Shown here one piece after another: positions 50,248-57,915 of a stretch of 64,000 bases of DNA. Each line of letters starts with the position of its first letter. The stretch's first letter is position 1. Under the pieces are notes generated by a model, which did no database searches, was not told where the DNA came from, and saw only the letters and a program-made list of their open reading frames with translations. This DNA comes from JAWPMT01 sp965267435 (lineage in GTDB: Bacteria; Bacteroidota; Bacteroidia; Cytophagales; Cyclobacteriaceae), in the NCBI GenBank assembly GCA_965267435.1, contig OZ253960.1, positions 2,604,001-2,668,000 on the forward strand, written 5' to 3'. The position numbers and the translations under genes are program-made.

Positions 50248-51984
50248 ATGAAAGGAATAAAGAATGTCATCAGGTACCTCCTATTAAGTATCCTGATCCT
50301 TTCCGTCCTCCTCGTCGTCCCGAACCTTAAAAGGGACATCCCCGTCGAGGAACTCATCGCCAAATACACCAATGGTCAGTCACAGTTCATCGACATTGAT
50401 GGGCTGAAAGTCCACTACCGCGATGAGGGTGCAGGTACGCCTCTGGTCCTGATCCATGGCACGGCTGCCTCCCTTCACACCTGGGATGACTGGACCGAGC
50501 AGCTAAAATCACAGTACCGCGTCATCCGAATGGACCTGCCGGGATTCGGGTTGACGGGACCTGATCCGGGAGCGGACTACACGATCCCCTACTATCATCA
50601 GTTCCTATTGAAATTTCTCGAAGCCCTGGAGATCGATAGCCTGATTCTAGGTGGCAATTCCCTAGGCGGTGAGATCTCGTGGTACTTCGCGGGAAACGAG
50701 GGCGAGCGGCTCAAATCGCTCATTCTTGTGGATCCGGCAGGATCTCCCACAGATCAGTCGGTACCGATGGTCCTGAAAATGGCGCGCATGCCGATCCTTA
50801 GCAGTATCCTCCGACATGCCACTCCCAGGGCCTTCATCCGGAAAAACATGAAGGAAGTGTACCATGATGATACCAAGGTGACGGATGAATTGGTAGAGAG
50901 GTACTACCTGATGGCTTTGCGCGAAGGCAACAGAGATGCTTTCATCGCCCGCGCCCAATCCATCGGTGACAAAGATCATTCGCCCATGCTAGCATCCATC
51001 ACTGCCAAGACACTCCTGCTCTGGGGTGAGGAGGACTTGTGGACGCCAGTAGCCTACTCCGGGCCTTTTGTAGAGCAGATACCTGATGCGCAGCTTCAGA
51101 TACTCCCGAGCGCGGGACATGTACCTATGGAGGAAATACCGATGCGAAGTGTAGCCATAGTCAAGGCCTTCCTTAACGAAGCAGACGGCTGGACCAGTCT
51201 GTGGAATGGGAAGGATCTTGCTGGTTGGCAGAAGTTCTTGAATACCCCTTATCAGCGGCGTGAAGATGAGGGAGGCAATCCCCTCGAGCCCTATGGCATC
51301 GACAACGATCCGGATAGTGTAATGAGTGTGGTACAACTGGATGATGGCTCTGCAATTCGCATTTCCGGAGTCACCTGGGGCACATTGCACACCTTGAATA
51401 GCTATGGCAACTATCGACTAAAACTTCGCGCTAAATGGGGAGATGCGATGCATCCTCCTCGTGAGAAAGGACCGAGAGACAGCGGGCTCCTTTACCATTG
51501 TTTTGGAGAACCCGGGGGGTTCAATCCCTGGATGGCTTCCCAGGAGCTCCAGGTTCAGCAAGGGGATATAGGAGACTATTGGCCAACCGGGCCAGTGGAG
51601 ATCGACATACCTTCGGTTCCTCTTGACGACCAATACTATCGATACGAGGAAGGCGCTCCTCTCCGCACCTATGTGTTTGCCGACATAGATGGGGACAATC
51701 CCGACGAGGGCCTTTCCAAACGCCGCGTGATCAAGTCTCCGGATGCTGAGAAGCCCCATGGTGAGTGGAATGATATTGAACTCATCACTTACGGCGACTC
51801 AAGCATCCACATCGTAAATGGTCAAGTCGTGATGCGTCTCTACAACTCGAGAGTAGCAAGTACTCAGGAGCCGCTTACTGAGGGAAGAATCGCCTTGCAA
51901 TCCGAGGGTGCCGAGGTCTTCTATAAAGACATTTACCTACGACCCATCAGCGAGATCCCCGAAGCCTTCCGCCAACCGATGTGA
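50248..51984 (+). CDS. Membrane-anchored alpha/beta hydrolase fused to a DUF1080 (3-keto-disaccharide hydrolase-type) domain
   Basis: 578 aa. Membrane helix at 9-26 (YLLLSILILSVLLVVPN). The alpha/beta-hydrolase domain at about 48-310 has an oxyanion HGTAASLHTWDDW, nucleophile Ser in LGGNSLGGEISWYF, Asp in LWGEEDLWTPV and His in SAGHVPMEEIP, a complete triad. From about 313, WTSLWNGKDLAGWQKF opens a concanavalin-like DUF1080 domain; GPRDSGLLYHCFGEPGG, LQVQQGDIGDYWPTG and the late RVASTQEPLTEGRIALQSEG are typical. DUF1080 proteins include 3-keto-glycoside hydrolases. The fusion of the two in one chain is unusual. The stop overlaps the GTG start of the cyclase gene (ATGTGA), so the two are coupled. 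Confidence 0.85.
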   Translation: MKGIKNVIRYLLLSILILSVLLVVPNLKRDIPVEELIAKYTNGQSQFIDIDGLKVHYRDEGAGTPLVLIHGTAASLHTWDDWTEQLKSQYRVIRMDLPGFGLTGPDPGADYTIPYYHQFLLKFLEALEIDSLILGGNSLGGEISWYFAGNEGERLKSLILVDPAGSPTDQSVPMVLKMARMPILSSILRHATPRAFIRKNMKEVYHDDTKVTDELVERYYLMALREGNRDAFIARAQSIGDKDHSPMLASITAKTLLLWGEEDLWTPVAYSGPFVEQIPDAQLQILPSAGHVPMEEIPMRSVAIVKAFLNEADGWTSLWNGKDLAGWQKFLNTPYQRREDEGGNPLEPYGIDNDPDSVMSVVQLDDGSAIRISGVTWGTLHTLNSYGNYRLKLRAKWGDAMHPPREKGPRDSGLLYHCFGEPGGFNPWMASQELQVQQGDIGDYWPTGPVEIDIPSVPLDDQYYRYEEGAPLRTYVFADIDGDNPDEGLSKRRVIKSPDAEKPHGEWNDIELITYGDSSIHIVNGQVVMRLYNSRVASTQEPLTEGRIALQSEGAEVFYKDIYLRPISEIPEAFRQPM

Positions 51985-53081
51985 AAAAGAAAAAGATCAT
52001 TCGTGCCCTGTTGATCATTCTGTTCTGGATGCTGGGTGTCAACTTCCTCACGCTCTTCTCCATCTACTCCATCAAGGGCTATCTGTACTTTGCCGGCATC
52101 GAACCGGGGGATATTCAACACAAGATGGCGGGTTATTGGTTGGGGCCCAGTCAGTTCCTGGAAGCATTTCTCTTTGGTTCATTCTTTGGCCTACTCTTCG
52201 TTGGCATCAATGGTCTTTCCGATCGCTTTCATTGGGACAGATGGTCTTTTATGAGAGTGATCATTGTGAAAAGTGCCTTGTATGTGCTAGGCTTTTTGAG
52301 CACGTTCTTCGTGATCTTCCACCTGATCAACGCCATGGGATTCTATCCGCCAGACATTCTTACAGTAGTATCTGCACAGGGCTGGGCACCCATGTTCGCG
52401 TTGATTGGTATCTTCCTGCTCTTCAATATCGTCCTGCTCAATTACGTGATACAGACCAACAAGAAGATCGGTGAATTCAGCCTCATCAGCTTTCTCACTG
52501 GTAAGTATAGGGAGCCCGTCGTCGAAAACCGTATCTTCATGTTTGTAGACCTGAAATCCTCCACGACGATCGCCGAGCAACTGGGGAGTGTTCGATACAG
52601 CAGCCTAATCCGCGACTGCTTCCGAGACCTGAACCTCATCGTGCGCAAATACCCCGTGGAGATCTACCAATATGTCGGAGACGAAGCAGTGCTCACGTGC
52701 GAGTGGAAGGCTGACTCCGTTGGCCAAATGATTGCTCTCTTCTTCCAATTCCGAAAGCGATTGGAACGACGGAAGGTCCACTACGACTCCAAATACGACT
52801 GCGTTCCTTCGTTCAAAGCTGGCGTCCACGGAGGCGAGGTGACCACCACGGAAGTAGGTACTCTTCGCCGACATATTGCTTTTCATGGCGATGTGCTCAA
52901 TACCACCTCTCGGATCCAACACAAATGCAACGAGCTGGGTGAATTGTTCCTGGTATCTGAGCAACTTTTCGACAGCGCATCATCAACGAATGGCTACGAA
53001 GGAAGAACAATGGGAGAATTCGAACTGACCGGAAAAAAAGAGCGTGTGTCACTGGTTGCAGTCCAGGAAGGCAACACGTGA
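51981..53081 (+). CDS. Membrane-bound class III adenylate/guanylate cyclase
   Basis: 366 aa from GTG at 51981, which overlaps the preceding stop. Four membrane helices fill the first ~155 residues (LLIILFWMLGVNFLTLFSIY, FLEAFLFGSFFGLLFVGI, SALYVLGFLSTFFVIFHLIN, APMFALIGIFLLFNIVLL). The catalytic domain at about 185-360 has the first metal Asp in FMFVDLKSSTTIAEQLG, the second in YQYVGDEAVLTCEW, the FKAGVHGGEVTT strand pair, and the transition-state Asn/Arg in HGDVLNTTSRIQ. All essential positions are there, so it should make cAMP or cGMP; which one is not obvious. The membrane part may sense a ligand. No effector gene is adjacent. Confidence 0.9.
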   Translation: MKKKKIIRALLIILFWMLGVNFLTLFSIYSIKGYLYFAGIEPGDIQHKMAGYWLGPSQFLEAFLFGSFFGLLFVGINGLSDRFHWDRWSFMRVIIVKSALYVLGFLSTFFVIFHLINAMGFYPPDILTVVSAQGWAPMFALIGIFLLFNIVLLNYVIQTNKKIGEFSLISFLTGKYREPVVENRIFMFVDLKSSTTIAEQLGSVRYSSLIRDCFRDLNLIVRKYPVEIYQYVGDEAVLTCEWKADSVGQMIALFFQFRKRLERRKVHYDSKYDCVPSFKAGVHGGEVTTTEVGTLRRHIAFHGDVLNTTSRIQHKCNELGELFLVSEQLFDSASSTNGYEGRTMGEFELTGKKERVSLVAVQEGNT

Positions 53082-53153
53082 TTGCTTCTCAACATCTCAA
53101 CGCACAGTTCCGCTAGTCAAAAACAACTATCTGTCTACCAGTAATCTATTGGC

Positions 53154-53161
53154 TATCTTTG
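53154..53161 (+). promoter_or_regulatory. Candidate -7 box for the nucleotidyltransferase-like gene
   Basis: TATCTTTG fits TAnnTTTG and lies 29 bp before the ATG at 53191. No TTG is at the usual distance upstream. It supports the downstream start of the gene. Confidence 0.4.
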
Positions 53162-53190
53162 CCCTCAACCTAGGAACTGAGCGGTGTGGC

Positions 53191-54192
53191 ATGAGTAAAG
53201 ACTTTGAACCATTTCTGAAAAAGCTACAGGAAAGGCGCTTCGATGAGCTACGCAAGCAATTATACCTTTCGGATGCGTTTTTGAAGTGCGACTACGAGGC
53301 GAGCATGAAATATGTGTTGGAATGCATGCAGCCTATCCCCCCTTTGTACAACGAGCACCTGTACCACACATGCCAGCGGGTAGCTGATAAGCTACAACGC
53401 GATCTTGCTGAAGAAGGTATATTCCCAGACTTTCGGTACCAGGGGTCTCGTCAAACTGATTCGGCGGTCACTCTTTATGGTGATATCGAAATGATGCTCG
53501 TGCTGGCACCTCAACCGGAGGCGGACGCGAAAGCAGCGGTCCGACAGTTGAGTGGTCTCGTCCGGCAATTTTGCGAGAACAGCAGCATGTTCAGGACGGT
53601 AGACCATGGGTGCGATGCAGCCATCCGCGTGAGAACCATGAAAAAACCCTTTGTCAGTCTTTCGATCCTACCCTGCATTTGGGTAGACACTGACAAGTAC
53701 AAGACGGGAGGCAAAGAAATATCCAGAGGCATAGCCGAATATGATTTCAAGCGGGGCGTCCGAAAAAGCTATCTTCCATTTCGGAATATTGCACGGATCA
53801 ATCAGAAAGACGACAAGGTCAGGGGCAACCTTAAGCGACTTTCCCGGATGCTGCGCTGCCTGCAACTGGATGCTCCGGAGCGCATCAACCTCACGCAGTA
53901 TGAGTTAACCTGTGCTCTGTACAACATGTCCGAGAGGCATCTGCAAATCGAACCGCGATACATCGTGAGTCTGCTACCGGCCGTCAGCGACTACTTGGAT
54001 CAATTGGCCAGGTATGGCATGTTCCGAAAAGTCATGTCACCGAGTAAGAAAGAGCTGGTCTTCGGCCATGATGAAAATAAGGGCAAAGAACTGCAAAAAC
54101 TCAAGAACGTGGTGGACGATGTCATCATTGACCTGCAGGACGAGCTGCGTCCGCTCAACAAGGACCTGACGAACGGCTTCCCTTACGAGTAA
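53191..54192 (+). CDS. Putative OAS/CD-NTase-like nucleotidyltransferase with atypical active site
   Basis: 333 aa from the Met at 53191, which follows a -7-like box; a longer frame exists upstream but reads as non-conserved. The polymerase-beta-type pattern GS-x11-D-x-E is present: Gly85-Ser86 in YQGSRQTDSAV and Asp98/Glu100 in YGDIEMMLVLAP. The strand expected to hold the third carboxylate (h-D-h-h-P) reads SLSILPCIWV (157-165), with Ser in place of Asp. The C-terminal helical part, NLKRLSRMLRCLQLDAPERI followed by LTQYELTCALYNM, looks like the helical domain of OAS/CD-NTase enzymes. It may thus be an inactive or altered nucleotide-second-messenger synthase, or another nucleotidyltransferase. 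No CBASS effector or ubiquitin-like gene is near. Recognition by motif only. Confidence 0.5.
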   Translation: MSKDFEPFLKKLQERRFDELRKQLYLSDAFLKCDYEASMKYVLECMQPIPPLYNEHLYHTCQRVADKLQRDLAEEGIFPDFRYQGSRQTDSAVTLYGDIEMMLVLAPQPEADAKAAVRQLSGLVRQFCENSSMFRTVDHGCDAAIRVRTMKKPFVSLSILPCIWVDTDKYKTGGKEISRGIAEYDFKRGVRKSYLPFRNIARINQKDDKVRGNLKRLSRMLRCLQLDAPERINLTQYELTCALYNMSERHLQIEPRYIVSLLPAVSDYLDQLARYGMFRKVMSPSKKELVFGHDENKGKELQKLKNVVDDVIIDLQDELRPLNKDLTNGFPYE

Positions 54193-54323
54193 CGACACCT
54201 TTATTTTTGTGCGGATCGTGGCCTAGCTGGAGGAATGTCCAGTGAGTGCCACAGGATGTCCTATCAGTGAAAGCCGATGACCTGGTGATCGGTGAAGATT
54301 GTAGTGAACGAAAATCAACACTC

Positions 54324-54620
54324 ATGAAAACGATAAGAATCATTTTCCTCACTACGATCATGTCATTAACTGACCTTGGCCTCGGAGAGGCTTCGGATAG
54401 GAATGACTACTTCCTTGTGGACAGCGACGAGCAATGCCTGGATTTGTCCTTAGCTTATTCCTTGAATTCGTACGGCACAAGCCTCTCGGCTGGAGGATGG
54501 GTATACCAAGCCTCCCAATGGATCGCATGGCCGTGGTGGTATAGGGTTTACTACTTGGAAGGATACTGTGATGTGAAAAATGGAAAGGTAACTTGCTACC
54601 CTTACGGTGGTGGCTGGTAA
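54324..54620 (+). CDS. Small secreted Cys/Trp/Tyr-rich protein of unknown function
   Basis: 98 aa from the Met at 54324 (KTIRIIFLTTIMSLTDLGLG), which provides a plausible signal peptide cleaved near GEA-SD. The mature part has three cysteines (EQCLDLS, GYCDVKNG, VTCYPYGGGW) and an aromatic cluster (GGWVYQASQWIAWPWWYRVY). The closely spaced last two cysteines could form a disulfide. I recognise no family. The stop is 3 bp from the end of the convergent hydrolase gene. Confidence 0.55.
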   Translation: MKTIRIIFLTTIMSLTDLGLGEASDRNDYFLVDSDEQCLDLSLAYSLNSYGTSLSAGGWVYQASQWIAWPWWYRVYYLEGYCDVKNGKVTCYPYGGGW

Positions 54621-54623
54621 CGA

Positions 54624-55442
54624 TCACTCAAGGAAGCCCTGCACTGCCTTGCCCACCGCCAATGGCTGCTCAAATGGCAGCAGATGTCCTCCTTTTCTGA
54701 TCTCCGCAAATTGGGCATCCCGCTGCCAGCGCTGCCACTTCTCCCAGGACCGCGGAGAGATGACATCCGATCCTTCGCCGCGAATCGCAAGGGTCGGATG
54801 CGTCATTTTACCCAGCGCATTCCAGGGACTCTGAAGAGAGGCATAGACATGTGACTCCCAGTCCTTGGGATAACGAAGTTTGATCGTGCCATCCTCGATT
54901 TTGCTGTGGGTATGCCGCACGTAGTCCCACAGCACCTCATCCGGGATATCGGCAAAAACACGCTTCGGGCGGATATATTCGAAGAAGGCCTGATCACTGG
55001 GCCATCGGTCGGTCCGCTTGTTTGCGACCCGCGCCGGTGGTACGATCCTCCTCTTAAGGTCAATAGGTAAAATGGAAGTGATGTTGAAAATCCACTTGGG
55101 GATCAGCGGTGGCTCCACCAGCACCACACGGCTGAACAAATCCGGCCGCTTGAGAGAGGCGAAGACGATCTTCGCAGCTCCCAGGGAGTGCCCGATGGCA
55201 ACGATCTCCTTCCAGCCATTCTGGTCAAGAAAAGCAATGAGGTCGTCAGCCATCTCTTCCCAACTGCTCACAGCTTTCTTCGATGCCCCTGGCCACAAGG
55301 GTCGCGACTCCATCCCTACGACATGAAAATGCGGAAGCAGGGGCTCCACCATCTTCCGGTACATCTGTGGAGGAAAGCTATTGGCATGACCGACGTGCAA
55401 AATGGGACCATCTCCCCCGAAGTCGTGAAAGGGTATCTGCAT
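54624..55442 (-). CDS. Alpha/beta hydrolase
   Basis: 272 aa if started at the Met at 55442 (QIPFHDFGGDGPILHVGHAN), the usual N-terminus of this group; in-frame Mets at 55505 and 55526 would lengthen it. Oxyanion region GHANSFPPQMYRKMV, nucleophile Ser in AIGHSLGAAKIVFASL (GHSLG) and His in IRKGGHLLPFEQP. The acidic residue is probably in AIRGEGSDVISPR. A lid segment contains WIFNITSILPIDLKRRIVPP. Substrate unknown (ester, amide or thioester). Convergent with the small secreted protein gene. Confidence 0.88.
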   Translation of the reverse strand: MQIPFHDFGGDGPILHVGHANSFPPQMYRKMVEPLLPHFHVVGMESRPLWPGASKKAVSSWEEMADDLIAFLDQNGWKEIVAIGHSLGAAKIVFASLKRPDLFSRVVLVEPPLIPKWIFNITSILPIDLKRRIVPPARVANKRTDRWPSDQAFFEYIRPKRVFADIPDEVLWDYVRHTHSKIEDGTIKLRYPKDWESHVYASLQSPWNALGKMTHPTLAIRGEGSDVISPRSWEKWQRWQRDAQFAEIRKGGHLLPFEQPLAVGKAVQGFLE

Positions 55443-55667
55443 GTAGCAAAGATGCCCATCAATTGGTCGCGGATCGCATTTCATTCGCAAAGGTTTTGTG
55501 GTCATTGGCAAACAAAATATCAGCAACCAGAAAATGGTCTTTATAGGCGAAAACCAGGCATCCTATACTGCGTTCGAATTACCTAACACTGATTTTTTGC
55601 ACCGCTAAAGACTTCGCTATATGACACCGCCCTTGCCAAATAGCTTGTTGAATAAAGAAGTACTATC

Positions 55668-56813
55668 ATGAAGATCCAAAACATGATAGCGACCGATGTG
55701 GCGATCCCTTTCAAGACCGGGATAGGGCATCACCTCAAGCAGCGTACGGAAACCGAGGCTTTTGTTGTCATCGCTGAGACGGAGGACGGAGTTTTTGGGT
55801 TTGGCGAAGGAGCTCCTCGTGACTACGTCACAGCCGAAACACTCCCTCAGATCAATCAGCGATTTATCAGTGAAGTGATGATGGCCATGCCACTGAGCAT
55901 CCGCAATGTCCACGACATCAAACGCACGGTCGGACCGCTCAATATGGACGGCAGCACCCCCGCACTGAAAGCAGCCGTCGAAATGGCGCTTCTTGACGCC
56001 ATGGCTCGGTCACACCACGGGTCGATCGCCCACTTTTTCGACCTGGAAGGGCGATATGAACCGCAGTACTCGGGTGTACTCCCCTACATGAGCACGGAAA
56101 AATTTGAACGCTGGCTGCATGTGATTGCCAAGCTGGATATGCCCCATGTGAAAATAAAGGTGGGAAACCGTCTCGATATTACCCACCTCAACATGGCACG
56201 CGATATTCTCGGGGACGACAGAGACATCCGCGTGGATGCCAATCGAGCGTGGTCATTTGCAGAGGCATGTATCCGTATCGAGGAACTGGCCCAGTTTGGC
56301 ATCAGCTGTGTAGAGGAGCCCTTGCGGGGAGAGGATATCCACAAATTGCCACTGCTGGCCAGGGTCAGCCCCCTACCCATCGTGCTCGATGAGTCCGTAT
56401 TCAACATGGCACATGCCCGCTACTATGCCCAGACCGTTTCCGCCGATAAGCTGATCTACAACCTGAAGCTGTCGAAGTGTGGCGGAATACTGACCACGCA
56501 CGAGATACACACCTTCGCCCGCAGCGAAGGGATTAGGTGCCAGCTTGGCTGCAACGTGGGTGAAACCGCTATCCTTAGTGCCGCAGGACGGTTGTTTGCC
56601 CAGTATCACAACCTCACCTACCTGGAAGGGTCATACGCTTCCTTTTTCATGGAAGACGACATCTCGTCAATGCCCATGACCTTCGGCGAAAGGGGCCTTA
56701 GCGATCAGTTGACGGGACCAGGGCTTGGCATCCCCATCGACATCAGCAAAGTGCAACAGTACAGCAGCAAGACACAACCCAGGAATTTAACCAAGACTGT
56801 TTCTCAAACCTGA
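55668..56813 (+). CDS. Dipeptide (L-Ala-D/L-Glu-type) epimerase, enolase superfamily
   Basis: 381 aa. It follows the muconate-lactonising subgroup: catalytic K162-x-K164 (HVKIKVGNRL), metal ligands D190 (IRVDANRAWSF), E216 (SCVEEPLR) and D241 (IVLDESVF), and the second catalytic lysine K267 in LKLSKCGGILTTHEI. The N-terminal capping domain has TETEAFVVIAETEDGVFGFG. Family members epimerise L-Ala-D-Glu from peptidoglycan, or other dipeptides. The ligand-contact loops at the C-terminus (GCNVGETAILSAAGRLF) do not let me name the dipeptide. It is followed after 10 bp by an unknown gene, with a peptidase gene convergent beyond it, so peptide or murein recycling is likely. Confidence 0.87.
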   Translation: MKIQNMIATDVAIPFKTGIGHHLKQRTETEAFVVIAETEDGVFGFGEGAPRDYVTAETLPQINQRFISEVMMAMPLSIRNVHDIKRTVGPLNMDGSTPALKAAVEMALLDAMARSHHGSIAHFFDLEGRYEPQYSGVLPYMSTEKFERWLHVIAKLDMPHVKIKVGNRLDITHLNMARDILGDDRDIRVDANRAWSFAEACIRIEELAQFGISCVEEPLRGEDIHKLPLLARVSPLPIVLDESVFNMAHARYYAQTVSADKLIYNLKLSKCGGILTTHEIHTFARSEGIRCQLGCNVGETAILSAAGRLFAQYHNLTYLEGSYASFFMEDDISSMPMTFGERGLSDQLTGPGLGIPIDISKVQQYSSKTQPRNLTKTVSQT

Positions 56814-56823
56814 CCAAACTACC

Positions 56824-57894
56824 ATGACTCACCTCCGCCAAACCACAGCCGGTACGACTCCGGCTTCGATGCCCTACTACTCTTTCAACAATGAAACCGT
56901 TGTAAGCCTTTTTCAGAAATATGAGGAAATTGGCTTCATCTATCCAGCCAAGAAACGAATGCTGGCACCCTACATGGAGGTCATCACTCAACACTGGGAA
57001 AGATTACTGCACAGTGAGGAAGAGTTGCTCTGGCTGTTCACCAACCAACCCAGCAGCAACAACGATTTCGCATCGGTCTGTGCATGGCGACAGAGCAATC
57101 ACGGCATGATTGCACAGCACCTTGTGTCCAACGGCAACCCCTTCAATTCCCTTCGACTGATGCTTGCAGCACAACTAAGAGCATCGACGGACCCCGGACT
57201 CCAGTCAGGCCAAAACTGGTTCAGGCCCGACAACCGATACGCCTACAGGATCTTCGCCTCCATGTATGATAAACTGGGAGATCAGCAAGCCTCTGTATTG
57301 CCCTTCCACTACCTGCATCTACCTACCAGCAGGATCGACCAGGCGCCGACGGGTCAGCTAACGGCCACCGAGGTCACCGGGATTGATCTGCCTGCTATTG
57401 ACTTTGTGGCCAGGCAATATGGGGAAGTCTTCGTTCGCGCCGAGGAGCTGGACACAGACGACATTACACTCCGCCATCTCCATACCGTATATGCACGGAA
57501 TGGTCTATTCAGAGGCCGGAGAGTGATGAAAATCACCGACGACAACGACAAGATCCATGGCGTGGTGGTCGCCAATCGGGCACCGCTGGGACTTAACTTC
57601 AGCTTCCTGGAAAATCGATGCTACTACATCATGAATAGGTCGCTGACTTCAGAAGAACAGTTGTTGACCTTGCAGACAATGAATGCCGCGACCCAGAACT
57701 ATTACCAGCAAATGCCTTTGAAGGCGATCCCTATTGTCACTGACTCCAACACCGCCAGACATCTCGTATCACAAGGGGCTGAGTTTATCCGTGAATACAT
57801 GCAGAGTATCTGGTTGCGAGAAGGGTTTCCGTTGTGGTTTGACCACATAGATTCGTTCCTCCGCAAAATAGAGCGAAGGTTCCCAGTCCAGTGA
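56824..57894 (+). CDS. Protein of unknown function linked to the dipeptide epimerase
   Basis: 356 aa, cytoplasmic, no signal or membrane segment. N-terminal part: MPYYSFNNETVVSLFQKYEE and APYMEVITQHWERLLHSEEE. The C-terminal half has VMKITDDNDKIHGVVVANR, APLGLNFSFLENRCYYIMNR and SNTARHLVSQGAEFIREYMQ, whose strand-helix order resembles an acyltransferase (GNAT-like) fold, but the acyl-CoA loop is not evident. I do not assign a family. The 10-bp gap to the epimerase gene means co-transcription; a modifying enzyme acting on the same dipeptide is one possibility. Confidence 0.65.
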   Translation: MTHLRQTTAGTTPASMPYYSFNNETVVSLFQKYEEIGFIYPAKKRMLAPYMEVITQHWERLLHSEEELLWLFTNQPSSNNDFASVCAWRQSNHGMIAQHLVSNGNPFNSLRLMLAAQLRASTDPGLQSGQNWFRPDNRYAYRIFASMYDKLGDQQASVLPFHYLHLPTSRIDQAPTGQLTATEVTGIDLPAIDFVARQYGEVFVRAEELDTDDITLRHLHTVYARNGLFRGRRVMKITDDNDKIHGVVVANRAPLGLNFSFLENRCYYIMNRSLTSEEQLLTLQTMNAATQNYYQQMPLKAIPIVTDSNTARHLVSQGAEFIREYMQSIWLREGFPLWFDHIDSFLRKIERRFPVQ

Positions 57895-57915
57895 CGAGCG
57901 CGGGGCTCCCGAATT

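Noticed and set aside
53191..54192. A CBASS anti-phage operon
   Set aside because: No effector (nuclease, phospholipase, membrane pore), no E1/E2/JAB genes and no HORMA/TRIP13 genes are adjacent, and the third catalytic Asp seems missing.
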